Program-made: the position numbers and the translations under genes
In this document: positions 1 to 6,015 of the stretch, one piece after another
How the letters are laid out: every line of letters begins with the position of its first letter
How positions within the stretch are numbered: position 1 is the first letter of the stretch
Source: Planctomycetota bacterium
GTDB lineage: Bacteria; Planctomycetota; UBA11346
Direction: 5' to 3'
Assembly: GCA_013816415.1 (NCBI GenBank)
Contig: JACDEN010000076.1
Location: 1 to 9,096, forward strand
DNA: 9,096 nucleotides
The notes under the pieces: generated by a model
What the model was told of the DNA's origin: nothing
What the model saw: only the letters and a program-made list of their open reading frames with translations
Databases searched by the model: none

Positions 1-320
1 GTTCACGGGTGGCACGTGCGAGGAAGTTCGAGGACAGGGTGGAAGTGCGAGAGACAAGGCGAGTTCGGATCCTTGGATCTGGTCAGGGAATTATTTCACA
101 GGACGGGGTGAAGAATCATTGTCCGCTGTTCGCGGAACCATCCAAATCCTCACTGAGCGCGTAACTGGAAGTTCGCGGCGGAGCGAAACACTCACGGCAT
201 GGAGTGCTGCCGAGTGTGCGTGGAGTCCAGGGTGGTGGGTTGCAGTGGAGTTGCAGCAGAGTTCGAGTTCATCGCGCATCCCGTAATGTCGCCGGTCATC
301 TTTCCGTGAAGCGGGGGGTG
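1..320. other. Left-edge region without a supportable gene
   Basis: No convincing gene was found here. One plus-strand frame is open from base 2 to a TAA at 284-286, so a protein entering from the left could end there. Its translation is rich in Trp, Ser and Arg and matches no family I know. A 62-codon minus-strand frame (91-279) lacks a Shine-Dalgarno and looks like chance. Small repeats are visible: GGAAGTTCGAGGACAGG at 22-38 is imperfectly repeated at 41-59, GGAAGTTCG recurs at 167-175, and GTTC-GCG-GAAC at 128-138 is a short inverted repeat. No tRNA cloverleaf or terminator was recognised. Confidence 0.5.
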
Positions 321-403
321 ATTGATAATATGAAATTCAGATCTGGTAAATTGATGACGTGTCCATCAATGACGTAGTTTTTTCCATCAATGACGTAGTT
401 TCA
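321..403. repeat. A+T-rich island with a 19-bp perfect tandem direct repeat
   Basis: The 19-mer TCCATCAATGACGTAGTTT occurs at 362-380 and again, without mismatch, at 383-401, a 21-bp period. A partial third copy, sharing ATGACGT at 354-360, sits just upstream. By my count positions 321-400 hold 26 G or C in 80 bases, far below the rest of the window. The site lies about 290-330 bp upstream of the first gene's start. Tandem direct repeats in an A+T-rich intergenic island are typical of regulator binding sites, but they could also be the scar of a mobile element. No flanking inverted repeats or transposase were seen. Confidence 0.6.
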
Positions 404-680
404 TGACCTCGACTCGCGTCACGCGATCGTGGTAGCTCTTCCGGGGAAGCGCTATCGCGACGCCCTCGAATCCGGAACCGATCGCCGGCAGATCAGACGA
501 CCACATGGCAGAAATTGCGGCGATCATCGCTTGTGGAGATGCCATTTCCGCTTGGCGGTGATACAGGCGCGGCCGGCCCGTGCGATTTGGGCGGTCGGGA
601 TCCTCATCGGCTCCTATCAACTGCGGACTGATTCCGAGAGCGTCGTCGTTTCTCACTCGGATGCGTCCAATGAGACCCAC
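404..680. other. Probable 5' leader or non-coding stretch before the propeller gene
   Basis: The plus-strand frame of the downstream gene is open back to a GTG near 429, but the 88 extra residues are Arg/His-rich and do not look like a signal peptide or a domain. I therefore treat this stretch as outside the gene. On the minus strand a frame covers 387-818, and its last 52 codons (start CAT at 543-545, stop at 387-389) have a more natural amino-acid composition. I see no Shine-Dalgarno and recognise no family. CACG-CGAT-CGTG at 420-431 is a small inverted repeat. Confidence 0.4.
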
Positions 681-686
681 AGGGAG
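681..686 (+). promoter_or_regulatory. Ribosome binding site of the propeller gene
   Basis: AGGGAG, containing GGAG, lies six bases before the ATG at 693-695. This is a good Shine-Dalgarno match and spacing. It is the main reason for choosing ATG 693 over the longer open frame beginning near 429. Confidence 0.75.
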
Positions 687-692
687 ATCCAC

Positions 693-3380
693 ATGCGTTT
701 TTCCCGCGGACCCACACCCGTCGCCTCGTTTCGGATCTGCATGACCATGCTCGCCGCGGCGCAAGCCGCAGGTGTCGCTGTGGATGATTGGGTCATGGGA
801 TTCCATGACGCGGCGCACAGCGGCACGAGCGCGGAGGTGGTGAGGCCGCCATTGACCCTCGGATGGACGTGGAGCAGCACCTTGAGCGCGGATGCGTCGT
901 CAGCGACGAATTATTTCCTGCCGATCTTCTCAGGCGGCAAGCTGTACCTGCAGGGCGGCAGGAATGCATGCCGCGTATTTTGTCTCGACCAATCGGGCCA
1001 GCAGATATGGACGTACTCGTCGTACCATAGCGACATTGCCAATATGTTCAGAAGCTCGTTCCTGAATTATCCAGCGGCTGCCAATGGCCGGATCCTCTTC
1101 GGCAGCATCGATGCCGACACCTCGCTCGATGCGGTCATCGGAGGGATCGATCCGGATAAGCCCGGGTCGGAATGCACGGGAGTGTTCGCGACCACCTCAG
1201 GAACCCTGGAAGGGGCGTATCCCTTCGGAGGGGTCGCGGTCCTCGGCGACAGGGCCTATGTGCAGGGTCTCGGAACCGACAGTTACTACTACGAGACCTT
1301 CCTCGTGCGCGATCCGCTGGACTGGCACCAGGCGCGACACGTCATCCCCTTCAGCCGATTCGCCTACGACGACAACGGTATCCACTCCGACCTTTCGATG
1401 CGGGTCCCTTGCGCTGCCAACGGCGCGGTGTTCGAGAATCGCAATGGGCAGGTGCGCGCCCATGACGCCGCGAGCGGCGCCCAGTGGTGGCTGTGGACGA
1501 CGACCGGAAATTGGGGCGCTTCGCCGGCAGTCGCCGGCGGAACGCTGGTCGTCTTCAATCAGGGCGGGAGCGATCTCGATCCCTCGCGGCTCGGCAGCCT
1601 CACCGCGCTCGATGTGAGCCGGGTCGCCGCCGGGGTGGCACCCGTCATCTGGGCCCGGTCGATGCGCGGTGCCTATTCGCCCATCATATCCGGCGGAATC
1701 GTCTACGTCGGCTCCTCTGATGGCAGTCTCTATGCGCTGAACGCCGCGGACGGTTCTCGGAAGTGGTCCTTCGCGACGGGTGCGCCGTTCACCGGCTGTC
1801 AGATTCCCGCGATCTCGGGCGGACTCATGTATCTTCCGTCAGCCGACGGCAATCTCTACGTGCTCAACCTCGTCGATGGCACCGAAGTTCCCGGGTCACG
1901 CTACTCCGGCGACGCGACGCGTCCGTTGGGACCGGTCATCATCGGAGGAGGTCGGATCTACACGAGCGATGTCCAAGGGACATTCTATGCGTTCGTCAGC
2001 GCTGACACTCCGCCGTTGGATCCGCCAACCGCCGCGACCTCGGGCACCTTGCTGAGCTCCAGCGCTCGGGTCGCGGACCTCAACGGACCCGCCTCCCTAT
2101 TCACCTATAACACCTCGTACGCGACGCAGCGTCACGTGGTAAGCATGAGCGATGGCGCCGTCATCGCGGTCTATTTCAAGGACGATGACATCGTTGCGCA
2201 CGTGAGCGTCGATCAGTGCGCGACCTGGACGGCCCCCAGCGTGATCGGACACGTGGGCCTGCGCTTCATCTCATCTGATTTCGGATCGAGCGTCTGGAAG
2301 GACGCAGGCGACTCCCTGTATGTCGTCACGGTCGAGGCGACTCGGGATTATTACGCTGCGTTGACGGTGTATAAATTCACCTACGCGCTGGGCCAGGTCC
2401 AGTTGGCTGCGGGATTCCCCCGATATCCCGATGGCGCGGGATCCACGTTCGGTGGGGATTGCGCTGGGATCGTCCGGGAAACAGGCGGTCGGCTCTGGAT
2501 CGCGGGTTACTCGAATGGATACGTCCGAGCGCGCTATTCCGATGACGACGGTGCCACGTGGTCCGCGGCGATGACGCTGGGCAGCTTCCTCAACGGCGTG
2601 CCAGCTCTGTTCATCACCGGCGATGGACACCCCGCCTGCATCTTGTCGATGGGAAGCAGCGGCGGACCGGGTTGGACGACATGGAATGGGACGTCCTGGT
2701 CGGCCGTGACGGCCCTCGAGCCGACCGATTCGAGCTTCCAGCACGGCTCTGGCGATTTCAGCGTGGTGACGACCGACGACGGTTCGATCCATGTCGCCTG
2801 GAACACCTATGGATTCAAATACATCCGATACGATGGCGTCCAGTGGTCGCCGGCGAGCGAGATCGCCGTCTCGGGTGCGCATCCGTCACTGACCACCGAC
2901 GGACGAAACGTGTGGTGCTTCTACACTGACCACGACGGGGACATCGCGTTCAAGAAGAGGGATCCCGTCGGCGGCTGGCCTGACGCGGCGACCAAAGTGA
3001 CGGTCGACGGGCACGCTCGGTACGAGACGGCGAACTTCCTGGCGACGACTCCGGCGAGGAGCGGAAACGGAAGAATCCCGGTCGCGTGGACGCACGCCGC
3101 AGGGCAGAACTGCCAGGTGCGCGCGACGATGGTGGATCTCGGCGCAACCGGAACGACTACGGGAAGTTCGAGTACAGGCACATCGACCACGGGCACATCG
3201 ACCACCACGGCCACCGGTACCACGACCGGGTCGAACTCGGGTGGGACGGCGTCGGAATCCGGCAGCCCCAAGACCTCGTGTGGAATGGGATCCGGACTCG
3301 CAGCGATGCTCGCGCTCCTGGCGACGGCCACAGCGCGCCTGCTGGCAGTGCGACTGCGTTTTATTCAGAAGTGCGCGTAA
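693..3380 (+). CDS. Exported PQQ-like/BNR-like double beta-propeller protein with CTERM-like anchor
   Basis: This 895-residue protein probably acts outside the cytoplasm as a binding or scaffold protein; no enzymatic residues are evident. Residues 1-29 form a modest signal peptide with an Ala-rich core. Residues 32-44 read D-W-V-M-G-F-H-D-A-A-H-S-G, the usual opening of PQQ_2/BamB-like propeller proteins. Blades follow to about residue 437, for example GGIVYVGSSDGSLYALN at 334-350, with G-x-V-Y and D-G-x-x-Y-A-L-N signatures. A short linker leads to a second region (about 450-815) with Asp-box/BNR-like motifs: VSVDQCATW at 504-512 and SDDDGATW at 616-623. A Thr/Ser/Gly linker spans 817-862. 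The tail has C863-G864-M-G, a hydrophobic segment and Arg residues, as in MYXO-CTERM or Synerg-CTERM signals. The start was chosen by RBS and signal peptide. No substrate can be assigned. Confidence 0.85.
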   Translation: MRFSRGPTPVASFRICMTMLAAAQAAGVAVDDWVMGFHDAAHSGTSAEVVRPPLTLGWTWSSTLSADASSATNYFLPIFSGGKLYLQGGRNACRVFCLDQSGQQIWTYSSYHSDIANMFRSSFLNYPAAANGRILFGSIDADTSLDAVIGGIDPDKPGSECTGVFATTSGTLEGAYPFGGVAVLGDRAYVQGLGTDSYYYETFLVRDPLDWHQARHVIPFSRFAYDDNGIHSDLSMRVPCAANGAVFENRNGQVRAHDAASGAQWWLWTTTGNWGASPAVAGGTLVVFNQGGSDLDPSRLGSLTALDVSRVAAGVAPVIWARSMRGAYSPIISGGIVYVGSSDGSLYALNAADGSRKWSFATGAPFTGCQIPAISGGLMYLPSADGNLYVLNLVDGTEVPGSRYSGDATRPLGPVIIGGGRIYTSDVQGTFYAFVSADTPPLDPPTAATSGTLLSSSARVADLNGPASLFTYNTSYATQRHVVSMSDGAVIAVYFKDDDIVAHVSVDQCATWTAPSVIGHVGLRFISSDFGSSVWKDAGDSLYVVTVEATRDYYAALTVYKFTYALGQVQLAAGFPRYPDGAGSTFGGDCAGIVRETGGRLWIAGYSNGYVRARYSDDDGATWSAAMTLGSFLNGVPALFITGDGHPACILSMGSSGGPGWTTWNGTSWSAVTALEPTDSSFQHGSGDFSVVTTDDGSIHVAWNTYGFKYIRYDGVQWSPASEIAVSGAHPSLTTDGRNVWCFYTDHDGDIAFKKRDPVGGWPDAATKVTVDGHARYETANFLATTPARSGNGRIPVAWTHAAGQNCQVRATMVDLGATGTTTGSSSTGTSTTGTSTTTATGTTTGSNSGGTASESGSPKTSCGMGSGLAAMLALLATATARLLAVRLRFIQKCA
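3141..3278 (+). repeat. Thr/Ser/Gly linker with 15-bp tandem repeat
   Basis: This low-complexity stretch encodes residues 817-862 of the propeller protein, made almost only of Thr, Ser and Gly. At DNA level GGCACATCGACCACG (3177-3191) is followed directly by GGCACATCGACCACC (3192-3206), one mismatch in 15. It encodes G-T-S-T-T units. Such linkers commonly precede C-terminal sorting signals in surface proteins, and tandem in-frame units can change in number by slippage. Confidence 0.7.
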
Positions 3381-5623
3381 TTTCCCGCGCCCGCCCTGAG
3401 CGTCTTGCCGCCGCAGTCGAGGTCGGTTCCTTCGGTCAGCGGCTTCCACGGTTTTCCCGGGCCGGTCGGGCGCCAGATCCAGCGGCCGGCGTAGGTGGCG
3501 ATCTCGACCGCGGCGCGGGTGCGCGCGCCGGCGAGGACCAGTTCGGAGCCCGGGCCGCCGATGGTCAGCCGACGCAGCACCAGTGCGTACGCCATCTCGG
3601 GGCGGTTCTCGGGTCGCGTGATCGTCACCGAATCGAAGCCGAGCGTGGTGTCGGCGCCGCACGCGGGCTTGGGAGCGGGCTCGGCGATGCCCTCGATCGC
3701 GATGCGCGATCCGCGCCGGGGGAAGCAGCGCAGCCACAGCGAGACCGTCCCCGAGAGCACCAGGATGTTCTCGCCCTCGGATGAGAGCGGGCAGCTGGTC
3801 GACGGCGGCACCACGATGCCGTCGAGCATGGTGCCGTTCGGCGCGTTGAGATCCTCGATCTCGCACTGGTTGTTGATGGCGTCGTACTTCAGCGTCAGGT
3901 GCTGGCGGCTGATGCGCTGGCAGGCGTCCTTGTGCACCGACAGCGGATAATTGCGCAGGCAGATGTCGACCGGCGCCTCGCGCAGCTTGCCCATGATCAC
4001 CTTGGTGCGGGCGAAGAGCATGACCACGCCGGGATCGCCGGCGATCGGCGAGGCCAGATCGATCCATTCGCCGGCGAGGGCGGTATCGATGTCGCCGTCG
4101 ATGCGGTCGTGCAGCGATGGGCCGGCGGCCTCGGCGGCGAAATCGACCGCCATGGTGGCGTCGAGGTTCACCGCGCCGCCTCCGGCTTTCAGATTCAACG
4201 TCGCCTGGGTGCCGGGCTCGGCGCGGCCCTGCGCGACAGCGTAGGCCTCCTTCAATCCGCTCGCGACCTCCTCGGAGAGCAGGCTCGCGGTCAGCGTCTT
4301 GATCTCGTCGAAGCCGCCGTCGGTGAGCGTCGGCATCTTCGCGCGCACGCCGGTCGACGGCGCGAGGCCATCGGGATTGTTGAGGTTGACCGCCATCGTC
4401 GCTTCGGGGTCCAGCGCCGGCGAGCCCTTGGTGACGTTGGTGGCGGCCGCCGCCTGGTTGAGGTTCGCGGCGATCGTCTTGTCGTCGCCCAGGCCTGACG
4501 GCTTCGGGGTGTGCGCGCCGGCCCCGGGCCCGACCTCCTCGTCGACGGTGTCCTCGTCGACCTTGGCGCCCGGCTTCAGGCCGATGCCGACCAGGGCGTC
4601 GGCGATCGCCGCGCGCATCGCCAACGGGTCGGCGTAGCGCTGCTTGCGGTCCTTCGCCATGCAGGTGTTGATGATCTTCTGGGTCTTGTCGCTGATCGAG
4701 GGCCGCTTCTTGCGCACGTCCGGCGGGGCCTCGGTGCAGTGCTTGTGCAGGATCTCCTGCAGCTTCCCGTCGTAGGGGGCCTGCGCGGACAGGCAGAAGT
4801 ACAGCACCGCGCCCATGGCGTAGATGTCGCTGCGGATGTCCAGGGTGGGATCGGTGAGCACCTGCTCGGGCGACATGTAGAGGGGGGAACCGACGATCGC
4901 GCCCTGCATGGTGAGCATGGTGCGCTGCTCCTCGGTGGAGCGCGCGATGCCGAAGTCGGCGAGCTTGGCCGTGCCGTCGCCGGCGACGAAGATGTTGGGC
5001 GGTTTGATGTCACGATGGACGAGTTTGAAACGATGGGCTTCAGCCAATCCGTCGACCACCTGGTACATGATCGCCAGGGCGAGTGCCTCGCTGAGTCCGG
5101 ACCGCGCCTCGACCACGTCGCGCAGGTCGCCGCTGTCGACGTACTCGAGCACCATGAACATGCTGCCGTCGGCGGCGATGCCGCTGTCGAGGCAGTGCAC
5201 CACGTTCGGGTGCTTGAGCTGCTGGGTGATCTTCGACTCGCGCTCGAAGCGCTTCATGAATTCGGTGCCGACCGAGCCCTCCTTCACCAGCGGCGTGTTG
5301 TTCTTGAGCGTCTTCACCACCACCAGCTTGTTGTCGGGCCCGCACGAGAGCCACACGCTGCCCATGCCGCCGTCGGCGAGATGCGCGAGCGGCACGTATT
5401 TCCCGAACGACTGCAGCGTGAGCGGCGGCAGGAACTCGGTGATCTTGCGCACCAGGTCCGAACTCAGCCCCTCGCCGGTGGCCAGCCACGCGCGCAGGCT
5501 GTCGATCGAATCGACGCCCTTCTGCTTGGCGTAATCGCCGAGCCGACTACTAGGGCCCTTCGGCAGGATGCGACGCTTGCGCGTCGATTGCACCAAAGCT
5601 TCGATGACGACCTGCTGGTCCAT
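3365..5623 (-). CDS. Ser/Thr protein kinase with C-terminal FHA domain
   Basis: This 752-residue Hanks-type kinase phosphorylates protein Ser/Thr and is probably cytosolic, since no signal peptide or membrane segment is seen. A helical N-terminus (1-70) resembles the lead-in of planctomycete kinases. The kinase domain spans about 74-347: glycine loop L82-A-D-G-G-M-G-S-V90, K104 of V-V-V-K, helix C E129, H203-R-D205 with N210, D223-F-G225, S251-P-E253 and R329. The first loop Gly is Ala83. A linker (350-500) repeats T-M-A-V-type motifs. An FHA domain follows (about 533-633), with G545-K546 in place of Gly-Arg, S572-R573-x-H575 and N596-G597-T598. The tail (676-752) looks like a degenerate FHA fold. 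The start at Met 5623 has only a weak GGGG upstream; an in-frame Met 39 codons earlier is possible but adds unconvincing sequence. Its 3' end overlaps the propeller gene by 16 bp. Confidence 0.93.
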   Translation of the reverse strand: MDQQVVIEALVQSTRKRRILPKGPSSRLGDYAKQKGVDSIDSLRAWLATGEGLSSDLVRKITEFLPPLTLQSFGKYVPLAHLADGGMGSVWLSCGPDNKLVVVKTLKNNTPLVKEGSVGTEFMKRFERESKITQQLKHPNVVHCLDSGIAADGSMFMVLEYVDSGDLRDVVEARSGLSEALALAIMYQVVDGLAEAHRFKLVHRDIKPPNIFVAGDGTAKLADFGIARSTEEQRTMLTMQGAIVGSPLYMSPEQVLTDPTLDIRSDIYAMGAVLYFCLSAQAPYDGKLQEILHKHCTEAPPDVRKKRPSISDKTQKIINTCMAKDRKQRYADPLAMRAAIADALVGIGLKPGAKVDEDTVDEEVGPGAGAHTPKPSGLGDDKTIAANLNQAAAATNVTKGSPALDPEATMAVNLNNPDGLAPSTGVRAKMPTLTDGGFDEIKTLTASLLSEEVASGLKEAYAVAQGRAEPGTQATLNLKAGGGAVNLDATMAVDFAAEAAGPSLHDRIDGDIDTALAGEWIDLASPIAGDPGVVMLFARTKVIMGKLREAPVDICLRNYPLSVHKDACQRISRQHLTLKYDAINNQCEIEDLNAPNGTMLDGIVVPPSTSCPLSSEGENILVLSGTVSLWLRCFPRRGSRIAIEGIAEPAPKPACGADTTLGFDSVTITRPENRPEMAYALVLRRLTIGGPGSELVLAGARTRAAVEIATYAGRWIWRPTGPGKPWKPLTEGTDLDCGGKTLRAGAGNYAHF
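3725..4027 (-). other. FHA domain of the kinase
   Basis: This covers residues about 533-633. FHA domains bind phosphothreonine peptides. The conserved pocket is visible as S572-R573-Q-H575 and N596-G597-T598 with D601-G602. The usual Gly-Arg at the start is Gly-Lys (545-546), a conservative change. The binding residues suggest a working domain that could recognise the kinase's own phosphorylated sites or those of partners. Confidence 0.85.
4139..4486 (-). repeat. Repeated Thr-hydrophobic-Ala motifs in the kinase linker
   Basis: Between the kinase and FHA domains four short motifs recur: T383-I-A-A-N-L, T409-M-A-V-N-L, T475-L-N-L and T490-M-A-V-D-F. Each is preceded by small or acidic residues. 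The rest of the linker is Ala/Gly/Pro-rich and looks disordered. The spacing is irregular, so this is a motif array and not a folded repeat. The threonines are candidate autophosphorylation and FHA-docking sites; that is inference. Confidence 0.5.
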
Positions 5624-6015
5624 GGATCCCCGTGCCGAGCGCCGGGAGAGTGTGAACGGCGATTGCCGATTCAGCAAGGGGATGCAGCTGCGAGCGGTCG
5701 GATCCGACGGAACGATCCGCATCGGACGAATCACCTGCAACGCGGCATTTTCATCCGTCAGATCGGATGCGTTGGTGTTACACTACCGGTGGACTGTCGT
5801 CACCCGACATTCCATCGATTTCTCCACGACCTGCCACGAGCCGGACGACCATGCGCCATCGACCTTCCCGCTGTCCATCGCCTGACCGGCCAACCCCGAC
5901 CTGCGGAGCCCATGCCCGCGTGGTCCCATGGATGCTTCCCATGGCCATTCCCGCCCGAGCCGCATCGACGCGCCCCGCGACCGGTGCGAGCCGTGCCGGC
6001 CTCGCCGGTTCCATC
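5624..6015. promoter_or_regulatory. Divergent intergenic region between kinase and surface-protein genes
   Basis: This 392-bp stretch separates the starts of the minus-strand kinase and the plus-strand surface protein, so promoters for both should lie here. Visible structure: a 12-bp perfect palindrome GTCGGATCCGAC at 5697-5708, TCCG-CAT-CGGA at about 5717-5727, CATCCG(6 nt)CGGATG at 5752-5769, and GTGT-T-ACAC around 5775-5783. TACACT at 5779-5784 could be a plus-strand -10 box, but no acceptable -35 precedes it. No terminator or RNA gene was recognised. The plus frame is open from 5656, so part could be coding if the surface protein starts earlier. Confidence 0.45.

Noticed and set aside
91..279. 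62-codon minus-strand frame near the left edge
   Set aside because: No Shine-Dalgarno, no recognisable family and an odd His/Ser/Arg composition; too short to support without homology.
429..692. N-terminal extension of the propeller protein back to a GTG near 429
   Set aside because: The 88 added residues are Arg/His-rich and resemble no signal peptide or domain, while ATG 693 has a good Shine-Dalgarno and is followed by a plausible signal peptide and the D-W-x-M opening motif.
3381..3420. Bidirectional terminator after the convergent stops
   Set aside because: No stem-loop followed by a T-run was found on either strand, and the stretch is coding for the kinase C-terminus.
2886..4067. 393-codon minus-strand open frame spanning the propeller and kinase 3' ends
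   Set aside because: It lies in a different frame from the kinase, is extremely Arg-rich and crosses two well-supported genes; it is a G+C-driven shadow.
5756..5784. Sigma-70 promoter with TACACT as the -10 box
   Set aside because: The hexamer 17 bases upstream (CGTCAG) does not resemble a -35 box, so the match is too weak to call as a promoter.
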